In this document: positions 41,421 to 49,100 of the stretch, in pieces | Layout of the letters: each line of letters starts with the position of its first letter | Numbering within the stretch: position 1 is the stretch's first letter | From: CAYPHJ01 sp964410485 | GTDB taxonomy: Bacteria; Desulfobacterota; Binatia; UBA9968 | DNA length: 57,069 nt | Direction: 5' to 3' | Assembly: GCA_964410485.1 (NCBI GenBank) | Contig: CAYPHJ010000017.1 | Span: 1 to 57,069 of the forward strand | Made by a program: the position numbers and the translations under genes | The notes under the pieces: generated by a model | What the model saw: the letters and a program-made list of their open reading frames with translations, nothing else | Told to the model about the DNA's origin: nothing | Databases searched by the model: none

Positions 41421-41945
41421 ATGAAATGTAATTTGCCTCGCACCGTCCATACGATTGGCCATTCAACCCGGCCGATGACAGCATTTGTAGACTTACTCGA
41501 AGCGCACAGGATCCGCCTCCTTGTGGATGTGCGGCGCTGGCCCGTATCGAGGCGCTTTTCACACTTCAACCGCGAGCGGTTGGATATGGCTCTGAAGAAT
41601 TGCGGCATCGGATATATCTGGCGCGGTGATCTGGGAGGATTTCGCAAGCCATCGGGTGAATCGACCAATACAGGCTGGAAGACAAAAACGTTTCGTGCTT
41701 ACGCCGATTTCATGCTGACACAAGAGTTTGAGCGGATTTTAAAAGAGCTGGCGATGCAGGTCGCACAAAACCGCAGCGTGTTGATGTGCGCGGAGGCCGT
41801 GCCCTGGCGTTGCCACCGGCAATTGCTGGCCGACGCCTTTCTGGTTCGAGGCTTCTCGGTACATCACATTATGGAGGACGGCTGTTACGAGCATCGTCTG
41901 CCGGCTTTTGCGCGGCTCGACGGAGAAAACATCTTCTATGGCTGA
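41421..41945 (+). CDS. DUF488-family protein
   Basis: 174 residues from the ATG at 41421. DUF488 motifs: TVHTIGHSTRPMTAFVDLLE, LLVDVRRWPVSRRFSHFN (the conserved DVR.P.S), GYIWRGDLGGFRKP and VLMCAEAVPWRCHRQLLADAF, with the conserved Cys/Glu/C-H pairs. The family may act on nucleic acids or thiols; no reaction is established. It lies 77 bp upstream of the DsbA-like selenoprotein and on the same strand, so the two may be co-transcribed. Confidence 0.85.
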   Translation: MKCNLPRTVHTIGHSTRPMTAFVDLLEAHRIRLLVDVRRWPVSRRFSHFNRERLDMALKNCGIGYIWRGDLGGFRKPSGESTNTGWKTKTFRAYADFMLTQEFERILKELAMQVAQNRSVLMCAEAVPWRCHRQLLADAFLVRGFSVHHIMEDGCYEHRLPAFARLDGENIFYG

Positions 41946-41950
41946 TTCGT

Positions 41951-42002
41951 CTGTGGCGCATGGCAGATAGATTATGGCATAGTGGCTTCAAGCATATGCC
42001 AC
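41951..42002. repeat. GGCATATGCC-word repeat
   Basis: CTGTGGCGCATGGCAGATAG and TTATGGCATAGTGGCTTCAA then GCATATGCCAC. It sits between DUF488 and the ribosome-binding site of the selenoprotein. Confidence 0.5.
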
Positions 42003-42022
42003 GGTTATCGGAGGGAGGCACC

Positions 42023-42631
42023 ATGTCGGAACCGCTTATACTCGAAATCTTTTCCGATTTCGTTTGACCCTGGTGTTATCTCGTCACCGGGCGTGTCGAG
42101 AAACTCAGAGGCAATTACGAGCTAACGATCAAGCTCACACATTTTCCGCTGCACCCGGAAACTCCGGAACAAGGGAGCCTCCGTGGGCCGGAGTATCTCG
42201 CGCGCAACCAGCAGATGAAGATGAACATGGACCGCGAGGGATTGCCGTACAATGTCGAGCGCAAGATGTCATACAACAGTCGTCTCGCTCAGGAGCTGGC
42301 GAAATGGGCCGAGTCCAAAAACAGGGGAGACGAGATTAGCGACGCCCTCTTCCGCGCCTACTTTGCCGACGCCAAGAACATTGCCCAGACTGAAGTACTT
42401 GCCGAGGTGGCATCCACGGCTGGCTTACCCGCCGATGAGGCGACAGATGTGCTCCTGAGCCGCAGTTTCAAGGCAGCGGTGGACGAAGACTGGCGAAGAT
42501 GCGCCGCGGTTGGTGTCAATGCCGTGCCTACTTTTTTAGCGGGTCGGTATCTGCTAGTTGGGGCACACCCTCATGAACAGCTCGAAAGGCTCGTACAGCA
42601 CGCAATGAGCGCAGCGGCGCAACCGAGCTAG
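42023..42631 (+). CDS. DsbA/FrnE-like thioredoxin-fold selenoprotein, UGA-encoded Sec15
   Basis: Read through TGA 42065-42067, the frame from ATG 42023 (GAGGGAGGC upstream) gives 202 residues. The N terminus reads EPLILEIFSDFV-U-PWCYLV, where ordinary FrnE-like DsbA-family proteins have SDFVCPWCY. The Sec thus replaces the nucleophilic Cys of the CxxC redox motif, while the second Cys is kept. The helical insert (SYNSRLAQELAKWAESK, DALFRAYFADAKNIAQTEVL) and the cis-Pro loop GVNAVPTFLAG are typical of the DSBA (PF01323) family. A hairpin suited to SECIS follows at 42079-42101. Likely a cytosolic thiol-disulfide or peroxide/isomerase-type oxidoreductase; substrate unknown. A caller without Sec support would annotate only 42215-42631. 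Confidence 0.92.
42079..42101 (+). promoter_or_regulatory. Bacterial SECIS-like hairpin after the DsbA-like UGA
   Basis: TCTCG-T-CAC-CGGGC-GTG-T-CGAGA: 5-bp lower and 3-bp upper stem separated by a T-T mismatch, with loop CGGGC holding G at its second position. The loop starts 21 nt after the TGA, which fits the bacterial SECIS window. Confidence 0.72.
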
Positions 42632-42688
42632 GATGGCGCCGCAGCTCGACCATTAAACCTTGAACTTTCCCGAATTGGGACGTTGTGA

Positions 42689-43549
42689 TCAGCGGTTCAG
42701 CAGAGCGACGGAAGCGATCCCAATGACAAGCCCGTGGAGCTTGCGGCGCGACAGTTTTTCTCTGAACAAGACTGCTGCAAGTAGCGTGCTCAATAGCACA
42801 ACACCCACACTGTAGATGGGGTACACCTGGGAGCTTTCCCAGCTGTCCAGACTCAACACACGCACCAAAAAATAAACCGCGCCATAGTTCAGGAGCCCCA
42901 AGAGTGATCCCCAAAGCCAATGCGCCGGGAAAAAACCACCGCGATCCCGGGCGCTTGCCCATACCAACGCGGGAAGGCTCGCGACCAAGGCAAAGAAAAA
43001 GGCCGAGGTCACATAAAGATGATAGCTTTCGAGCTCCAGATAGTAGGCTTGAGCGATTTTGAGAAGCGTAAAATAGGAGCCGAACGAGAAAAATAATACG
43101 ACCGGCAGCACCCTGTGGGAGCGCGCAAGCAAGCGAGAGCCACGCGCCTCTGTGCTCAAGTAAAGAGACGCGAGCGCCCCCGCCAAACCGATAGATTTCA
43201 TCGTTGTCATCGCGTCGCCGAAAACGGCAAGTCCCACCACGACGGGGATGGCCACCGAAACGCGGCTTGCCAGAGCCGCTACGGCCACGCCGGCGCGCTG
43301 TGCGGTGTGTGCCAGCAGGTAAAAGTTTCCAGCGAGGATCAAACCCTGTAAAATAGCCAGAGCGAGCCATCTCTGCGTGATGAGCATTGCCAAATCCAGT
43401 CGATCCATCGCCAAGAACGCTCCCAAGATCGTGCAGGCGAGATAGTTTGCCGGAATGGCGGAAACCACATGGACTTGAAGCTCGCTAAACGCGCGAAACA
43501 AGACCGGCAACAAGGCGGAACAAACAATCGCCAAGGCTAGAAACAGCAT
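42689..43549 (-). CDS. EamA/DMT-superfamily transporter
   Basis: 286-residue inner-membrane protein with about ten hydrophobic segments in two EamA-like halves. Characteristic end of each half: SVAIPVVVGLAVFGDAMTTM in the first and YPIYSVGVVLLSTLLAAVLF-REKLSRRK in the second. Drug/metabolite exporters of this type move amino acids, nucleosides or similar; nothing points to a specific substrate. It is convergent with the selenoprotein gene. Confidence 0.82.
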   Translation of the reverse strand: MLFLALAIVCSALLPVLFRAFSELQVHVVSAIPANYLACTILGAFLAMDRLDLAMLITQRWLALAILQGLILAGNFYLLAHTAQRAGVAVAALASRVSVAIPVVVGLAVFGDAMTTMKSIGLAGALASLYLSTEARGSRLLARSHRVLPVVLFFSFGSYFTLLKIAQAYYLELESYHLYVTSAFFFALVASLPALVWASARDRGGFFPAHWLWGSLLGLLNYGAVYFLVRVLSLDSWESSQVYPIYSVGVVLLSTLLAAVLFREKLSRRKLHGLVIGIASVALLNR

Positions 43550-43579
43550 GTGTCCGCTGATTCCTCGCTTCGCAAGGAA

Positions 43580-43645
43580 GTTTCAAAGTTCACGTTTCAG
43601 GACGTTCTGAGATCTGAAATTTGCCATCTGAGATGATGAGCGAAG
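43580..43645. repeat. ATCTGAAAT/CGCTTCGC word repeat
   Basis: TTTCAAAGTTCACGTTTCAG, GATCTGAAATTTGCCATCTG then AGATGATGAGCGAAGCGAAG; ATCTGA..TCAGAT-type words are partly self-complementary. Same vocabulary as 26759-26855. Confidence 0.5.
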
Positions 43646-43651
43646 CGAAGG

Positions 43652-45004
43652 CTAAGTGAGCGCGCTCAGTCGTCTCATCAAATCCACATTGGCCTTTTTT
43701 GCGTGATACAGAATCGCCGGCACGTCAAGGCTTGTTAGATCGCGCTCTTTCATGATGACTTCACCGTCCACAATCACAGTTCGGACGTCGCCCGCCTTGG
43801 CGCAGTGCACGATTTGGCTAAAGATGTCATTGACCGGCTGCTGGTGGAGGGTCTGCAACTCAATCAGGATCAGGTCTGCCTTTTTCCCGATCTCGAGCGT
43901 CCCACAAACCGATGAAAGTCCCAATGCTCCGGCTCCGCCGCTGGTTGCCATTCGCAGCACCTTGTAAGGCTCAATGGCTCCGGCATCCTGGTGGTGAACC
44001 TTTTGCAGCAGAGAAGCGCATTTCATCGTTTCAAAAAGATCCTGTGAATGATTGCTGGCCGCGCCATCGGTGCCCAAAGCGACATTCACTCCCTGCTTCA
44101 GCATTTCGATGACGGGCGCAATGCCGTCACCCAACATCATGTTGCTGACGGGATTGTGCGACACCGAGCTACCGGATTCTTTGAGTATTTGAATTTCGGA
44201 TTCAGAGATATGGACGGCGTGCGCGAAGATGGCACTCGGACCGGGAATGCCGTATTCATCCAGAAATTCGACAACGCCAGACTTGCCATATTTGTCCCGC
44301 GTGAACTCCACCACCGATCTCGACTCCGCTACATGGGCGCTGATACCCAGCGACTGTTCGCTCGCAAAGCGTCGGATGGCCTTCAGCAGTTCCGGAGTGG
44401 TGTTCAGCGGAGGGGTGTTGGGCCCCGTCATTATTGAAAGCCGGCGCTCGCCGGCACAGGCTCTGACGATTTTTTCAATATGGCGGAAGGCTTGCTCCGG
44501 TTTTTCTTTTACACAGGCCGGGACGATTTCGCCACTGTCCATCACGGTTCGGGCAAAAACGGCGCGAAGCCCTGACTGCCCAATCGCGCGAATCGACTCA
44601 AAGGCACAATCGGGATGGGGATTCAAAAAGTTGTGCTCGCAAACCGTCGTGACGCCACTGTGAATGGCCTCGGCGCAACCGAGCAGGCTTCCGGCGTAAA
44701 AGTGCTCGGGCGTGAGCACTTGCGCGGCGCCGTAGATGCGCTCGAGCCACGACAGCAGCGGGAGATCTTCCCAGACCGCGCGGAGCAGGACCTGATAGAG
44801 ATGGGTATGGGCATTGATCAGCCCAGGCATGAGAACGCGCCCTTTCCCGTCGATGACCTGTTCGTCGTCGCTTGTGAGCTCTCGCGCTCTGCCCGGGGCC
44901 ACTTCCGTGATGATGCCGTCTTTAAAGCGCACAAACCCTTCGAACGACTTTCGCTCCTCCGTCATCGGCAGGACAAGAGCGTCGGTAATAATAAATTGGC
45001 TCAT
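43652..45004 (-). CDS. TRZ/ATZ-family amidohydrolase (cytosine-deaminase/chlorohydrolase type)
   Basis: 450-residue metal-dependent hydrolase of the SsnA/TrzN/S-adenosylhomocysteine-deaminase branch. Metal and catalytic residues visible: INAHTHLYQ (HxH), SAHVAESRSVVE (third His), IFAHAVHISESE (fourth His) and LGTDGAASNHSQD (Asp). The end EIGKKADLILIEL is typical. Acts on amino- or chloro-substituted heterocycles, releasing ammonia or chloride. On the same strand as KorAB, 102 bp downstream, but separated by a repeat hairpin. Confidence 0.87.
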   Translation of the reverse strand: MSQFIITDALVLPMTEERKSFEGFVRFKDGIITEVAPGRARELTSDDEQVIDGKGRVLMPGLINAHTHLYQVLLRAVWEDLPLLSWLERIYGAAQVLTPEHFYAGSLLGCAEAIHSGVTTVCEHNFLNPHPDCAFESIRAIGQSGLRAVFARTVMDSGEIVPACVKEKPEQAFRHIEKIVRACAGERRLSIMTGPNTPPLNTTPELLKAIRRFASEQSLGISAHVAESRSVVEFTRDKYGKSGVVEFLDEYGIPGPSAIFAHAVHISESEIQILKESGSSVSHNPVSNMMLGDGIAPVIEMLKQGVNVALGTDGAASNHSQDLFETMKCASLLQKVHHQDAGAIEPYKVLRMATSGGAGALGLSSVCGTLEIGKKADLILIELQTLHQQPVNDIFSQIVHCAKAGDVRTVIVDGEVIMKERDLTSLDVPAILYHAKKANVDLMRRLSALT

Positions 45005-45023
45005 GGTTATTAAGTCTAACTCC

Positions 45024-45057
45024 GATGTAGGGGCAGACCTGTGTGTCTGCCCCTACA
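45024..45057. repeat. TGTAGGGGCAGAC hairpin repeat, copy 2
   Basis: Perfect 13-bp arms TGTAGGGGCAGAC/GTCTGCCCCTACA around CTGTGT. Near-identical to the copy at 21237. It sits in the KorB-amidohydrolase gap and could terminate or stabilise the kor transcript. Confidence 0.8.
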
Positions 45058-45106
45058 CGTGGCGTCCCGTAAAAAAGGAAGGGTCAAACAGTCTTCTTTC
45101 GACCCG

Positions 45107-46045
45107 TTACATCAACTCGCGGATCAGCGCTTGAGCGGTCTCCTTGGACACCCCGAGCGGGCGCTGGGCAAGGGGCGTGCCATCTGCCAGAATCGGCTCC
45201 AGCTGGTCGAGACTCGGCAGATCTTCGCGTTTCCAAAAAAGTCCGATCGGAATGAACTCGTCCCAGGAGTAGCCTTGCTTCATCGCGGCAGCGAAATCGG
45301 TGGGATCGTGCCCCATCTCTTCTAATTTCTTGGTGCGCTGTTTGAAGAACTCATGACCGTTGTCGTGGTTGTACGTTACGCATGGACTGAACGCGTCGAT
45401 CAAAGCGAAACCTTTGTGTTGAATGCCGCCTTTGATCAAGTCCACCAGGTGCTTTACCTGCCCTGTGTATCCGCGGGCCACATAGGTGGCGCCGGCGGCA
45501 ATTGCCAGTGGAATTGGGTTGATGGGATTTTCCACGCTTCCGAAGGGCGTGCTCTTTGTCTTCATGTCTTTGAGACTCGTGGGCGAAACCTGCCCGGTCG
45601 TCAGGCCATAGATCTGGTTATCCATGACGATGTAGGTCACGTCTACGTTACGGCGCATGGAGTGAACGAAGTGATTCCCGCCAATACCATAGCCATCGCC
45701 ATCGCCGCCCGTGACGATGACTTTGAGTTCATGGTTCGCAAGCTGTGCCCCGGTTCCGACGGCGAGCGCGCGGCCGTGCAGCGTATGCATCCCGTACGTG
45801 TTGATGTATCCGGGAAGGTTGGAAGAGCAGCCAATGCCGCTGATAACCATCACCTCGTGAGGATAAAGCCCCAGCTCCGCGATCGCTTGCTTTAGAGCGC
45901 TCAAAACGCCAAAGTCGCCGCATCCCGGACACCAATCGGGTTCCGCCTTCCCTTTGAAGTCCTTAACCGTGAGCCTGGCGCGCTCCGGTCGAACCGTGTC
46001 CGATCCTCTCGTTTTAACTTCCGCATCTGTCACTGGTATACCCAT
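45107..46045 (-). CDS. korB: 2-oxoacid:ferredoxin oxidoreductase subunit beta
   Basis: 312-residue thiamine-diphosphate subunit. ATG 46045 has AAGGAG 7 nt upstream; a GTG at 46060 is less likely. Cluster Cys residues lie in PDWCPGCGDFGVL and GIGCSSNLPGY. The TPP/Mg motif is GGDGDGYGIGGNHFVHSMR to MDNQIYGLTTGQ. It pairs with the alpha-gamma fusion 11 bp upstream. The reaction is oxidative decarboxylation of a 2-oxoacid (2-oxoglutarate or pyruvate) to acyl-CoA with reduced ferredoxin. The enzyme is normally oxygen-sensitive, yet here it shares the window with oxygenases. Confidence 0.92.
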   Translation of the reverse strand: MGIPVTDAEVKTRGSDTVRPERARLTVKDFKGKAEPDWCPGCGDFGVLSALKQAIAELGLYPHEVMVISGIGCSSNLPGYINTYGMHTLHGRALAVGTGAQLANHELKVIVTGGDGDGYGIGGNHFVHSMRRNVDVTYIVMDNQIYGLTTGQVSPTSLKDMKTKSTPFGSVENPINPIPLAIAAGATYVARGYTGQVKHLVDLIKGGIQHKGFALIDAFSPCVTYNHDNGHEFFKQRTKKLEEMGHDPTDFAAAMKQGYSWDEFIPIGLFWKREDLPSLDQLEPILADGTPLAQRPLGVSKETAQALIRELM

Positions 46046-46056
46046 AGCACTCTCCT

Positions 46057-47847
46057 TCACACCATAATTTCATGAACCGGCACGTATCGTTGGGTGGCGC
46101 CGGCCAAAATCGCCACAACACCATCCACAATGTGGTGCGGCATGAACGGCTCACCGTCGTATTTACGAATATGGCCGTCCGCCACAATACTGGTCTCAGA
46201 TCGCAAGTAACGAGCAAACTGGCCGCTATAGTTGTTTTCGACAATGATCAACTTCTTGCGTTTCGATAGCAGCGCGACGAGTGCCTCCGTCTGCAGTGGC
46301 ACGAGCCACTTGATCTGAACATGATTGGCAAGAACACCTTGCTCGTTCGCAAGTTGCCGGAGTGCCTCGCGGATGACGCCCTCGGTAGAACCCCAGCCGA
46401 CAAGCGTGACATTTGCTTCAGCCGGCCCAAAGAGCTCGGGCGGCTCCAATAGAGAAAGCACGCCTTCCATCTTGCGCATGCGCTTTTCATGCATGGCCTG
46501 GCGCTTGTGTGGATTGGTGAACTCGTCGCTGATCAGGACGCCATCTTCGTCGTGCTCGTCCGTGGCAACCACGTGCTCGCATCCTGGAGTTCCGGGAAGC
46601 GCGCGCGGCGAAATGCCGCTGTCGGTCAATTTGAAACGCTGGTAACCGCCATTCACCGGCGCGCCGCTTCCGTTCAAGCCAATGATCTCGCCCCGGTCAA
46701 TCGGGACATTAAAGTCCAGCTCGGCGGGATCCACACTGGAGCGCCCTTCGGATAATAAAAGATCCGAAAGAATAATGCCCGGGCACTGAAACTTGTCCAC
46801 CAGGTTGAATAGGCGCGGCACGGTTTTGAAACAATCGATGATATTCGTTGGCGCTACGATGACGCGCGGATAATCCCCCTGTCCCGCGCCGAGGACTTGC
46901 CATAGATCGCCTTGCTCCGTTTTGGTCGGCACGCCGGTGGCCGGGCCCGCGCGCTGGACATTGATACAGACGACCGGAATTTCCATCATGGCTGCCGAGC
47001 CCAGCGCTTCGCTCATCAGCGCGAAGCCCCCGCCCGAAGTGGCGCACATGGCGCGGCAGCCTGTGTGCGCCGCGCCGATGGCCATATTGATCACGCCGAG
47101 CTCATCTTCGACTTGCCGCACCATAATTCCCAGTGTCCTGGCGTGGCGGGCCATCCAGTGAAGCACGCCCGAGGAAGGACTCATCGGATAAGCGCAGTAG
47201 AAACGCACACCGGCAGCGGCACCACCCATGGCGAGCGCCTGGTTCCCCTCAAAAAAGCCCAACGGCTTGCCGCTGTCCGGTAAAGATACCCGAAACGGCT
47301 TGAAGTGCACGGCGGCGTATTCATATCCCGCTCGCGCTACCCCCACGTTCTCGGCGATCACCGCCTCCCCTTTTCTCTTGAACTGTACGGTCAAAATATC
47401 CTCGAGCACTTTGAATGCCACGCCGAGGAGCTGCAGCGCAGCCGCTACGGCAATGGTATTTTGCACGAGGTCGCCTTTGACGTTGGGCGCGAGTTCTTTG
47501 ACAGAAAAAGCGCAGAGCTGGACGCCTTCGGCCGGAGTTCCACATTTAATCTTGTCGCGATTGTACAAAACCGCAGAGCCCTCTTGCATAATTTTGAGAT
47601 GGCGATCCATCGTGTCTTGATTCAGCGGAATAAGGAGATCCAGTCTATCCCCGAAGCTAAGCACCGGCTCATTGCCAGTCCTTAGAGTAAGGAAAATATG
47701 GCCACCGCGAATGATCGACTGATAGGCGTTGTAGGCATTCAGATGCAACCCGCGGCGCACGAAAATCCGCGCCAAGATATCTCCGGGCGTGGCGATCCCC
47801 TGACCTGCAGCGCCACCAATCCCAATCGAAAAATCAATTTTGTCCAT
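46057..47847 (-). CDS. korA: 2-oxoacid:ferredoxin oxidoreductase subunit alpha (gamma-alpha fusion)
   Basis: 596 residues. The N-terminal gamma domain begins FSIGIGGAAGQGIATPGDIL. The alpha domain starts near residue 200 (LPDSGKPLGFFEGNQALAMG), with CAYPMSPSSGVLHWMARHA, ATSGGGFALMSEALG and AGPATGVPTKTEQGDL as POR_N landmarks. The C-terminal domain includes LVGWGSTEGVIREAL. This architecture is that of KorA-type two-subunit enzymes. AGGAGG stands 6 nt before the ATG. The preceding 200 bp form an unusual leader (see 47848-48056). Confidence 0.92.
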   Translation of the reverse strand: MDKIDFSIGIGGAAGQGIATPGDILARIFVRRGLHLNAYNAYQSIIRGGHIFLTLRTGNEPVLSFGDRLDLLIPLNQDTMDRHLKIMQEGSAVLYNRDKIKCGTPAEGVQLCAFSVKELAPNVKGDLVQNTIAVAAALQLLGVAFKVLEDILTVQFKRKGEAVIAENVGVARAGYEYAAVHFKPFRVSLPDSGKPLGFFEGNQALAMGGAAAGVRFYCAYPMSPSSGVLHWMARHARTLGIMVRQVEDELGVINMAIGAAHTGCRAMCATSGGGFALMSEALGSAAMMEIPVVCINVQRAGPATGVPTKTEQGDLWQVLGAGQGDYPRVIVAPTNIIDCFKTVPRLFNLVDKFQCPGIILSDLLLSEGRSSVDPAELDFNVPIDRGEIIGLNGSGAPVNGGYQRFKLTDSGISPRALPGTPGCEHVVATDEHDEDGVLISDEFTNPHKRQAMHEKRMRKMEGVLSLLEPPELFGPAEANVTLVGWGSTEGVIREALRQLANEQGVLANHVQIKWLVPLQTEALVALLSKRKKLIIVENNYSGQFARYLRSETSIVADGHIRKYDGEPFMPHHIVDGVVAILAGATQRYVPVHEIMV

Positions 47848-48056
47848 GGTACCTCCTAGCTACAAAACAAAAAGGCCAGCCGCTCCCTGCTAAAAACTCG
47901 CAAAAAGCAACTGGCCCGTGCTCGCCGATATACCCGCGGAGGAATGCTTCAGCTCCTCTCGTTAGCCGCGTCTTGAGCCTGCTCAAAGATGCTGGTCGTT
48001 GTTGGCGATCGATGTAAACCTATGCATCGAATAGCAATCCGAGCGGGTCCTGTCAA
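47848..48056 (-). promoter_or_regulatory. korAB leader with a terminator-like hairpin
   Basis: On the minus strand a TTGACA box (48051-48056) heads a roughly 200-nt leader. It contains a GAGGA..TCCTC stem and ends with GGCCAG(T)TGCT...AGCA...CTGGCC followed by TTTTTGTTTT at 47879-47862. The AGGAGGT ribosome-binding site comes right after. A terminator-like hairpin inside the leader would permit attenuation or riboswitch control. The -10 (TATTCG) is poor and no known riboswitch class was recognised. Confidence 0.45.
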
Positions 48057-48997
48057 GTGTTTTGGGATTTCCGTGACCAATAGTTGGCCAGCGCCGGCCC
48101 GGAGATGTTATGCCAGACGCTGAAAATTGCCGCCGGTAATGCCACCAACACGTCGGCAAAGTGCTGGCGTGCCAACGCAACTCCGAGCCCTGAATTCTGC
48201 ATCCCCACCTCGATGGCGATGGTGCGGCAACGTGGCGCGTCTAAGCGCGCAAGTTTTGCCATGCCGTAGCCAAGCAGCAAGCCACAGCCGTTGTGCATGG
48301 CTACGGTAACAAAAACTATCCCGCCGGTGCGTGCTAATTGATCTCTGGAAAGTGCCACGATGCACGCAACAATCATTACGATGAAAGTCACAGATATAAT
48401 CGGCAGGAGCGCATCGAACCGACGAGCGCTGACACCAAAAAACTGCCGCACCAGCAATCCCGCGACCACGGGAATAATGACAATGAGCAAGATCGAGCGC
48501 AAAAGCTCGCGCGGATGAACGGGGACGTATTCACCAGCGAGCCATAGCATCAAATATGGGGTGGCCAGGACGGAGAGCATCGTTGCACAGGAAGTCATTG
48601 TCACGGATAGCGCCACGTCACCTTTGGCGAGATAGGTCATGACGTTTGATGCGGTCCCACCGGGACACGAGCCCACGAGGATCAATCCGGCCGCAATGGC
48701 CGGGGGGACGGCGAATGTTTTCGCAATGACGACAGCCGCCACAGGCATAATAAAAAATTGCGCCGCCAACCCGACTCCCACCGCGTATGGCTGCTTCGCC
48801 ACTCGCTTAAAGTCGGCAGGCGTTAGAGCCATGCCCATGCCGAACATGATTAAGCCCAGTCCGGGAACAATGAAGGGCTGAAACCACGTGAACCCCGCTG
48901 GCCAAACCAGCGCCGCCGCCGATCCTGCCATCACCCATAGCACGAAGAGTCGAGTGACCGCCGCGGCGATCCGATCTGTGCGTGAAACATTCAACAA
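48053..48997 (-). CDS. Bile acid:sodium symporter (BASS)-family transporter
   Basis: 314-residue inner-membrane protein with nine to ten hydrophobic segments. BASS landmarks: GLGLIMFGMGMALTPADF, LILVGSCPGGTASNVMTYLAKG (the sodium/substrate crossover motif) and TIAIEVGMQNSGLGVALARQ. Family members import bile acids, pyruvate, pantothenate or other organic anions with Na+. It is upstream of korAB on the same strand; supply of a 2-oxoacid is conceivable. Confidence 0.88.
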   Translation of the reverse strand: MLNVSRTDRIAAAVTRLFVLWVMAGSAAALVWPAGFTWFQPFIVPGLGLIMFGMGMALTPADFKRVAKQPYAVGVGLAAQFFIMPVAAVVIAKTFAVPPAIAAGLILVGSCPGGTASNVMTYLAKGDVALSVTMTSCATMLSVLATPYLMLWLAGEYVPVHPRELLRSILLIVIIPVVAGLLVRQFFGVSARRFDALLPIISVTFIVMIVACIVALSRDQLARTGGIVFVTVAMHNGCGLLLGYGMAKLARLDAPRCRTIAIEVGMQNSGLGVALARQHFADVLVALPAAIFSVWHNISGPALANYWSRKSQNT

Positions 48998-49032
48998 TTC
49001 ACCTCAAGACCCCAAAGATAGCACACTCTGGC

Positions 49033-49088
49033 GGACGGCGTATGGCAGATGGCGTATGAACATTTGAACTATTGAACCTTTGAACCTA
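49033..49088. repeat. GGCGTATGG and TTGAAC word repeats side by side
   Basis: GGACGGCGTATGGCAGATGG, then CATTTGAACTATTGAACCTT and TGAACCT. Two families fused in one spot, just before the DNA ligase start. Confidence 0.6.
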
Positions 49089-49100
49089 AATTGTAGAGCA

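Noticed and set aside
42065..42067. TGA as a nonsense mutation in a DsbA-like pseudogene
   Set aside because: The rest of the gene is intact, the codon replaces the redox Cys and a SECIS-like hairpin follows; a sequencing error remains possible but is less likely.
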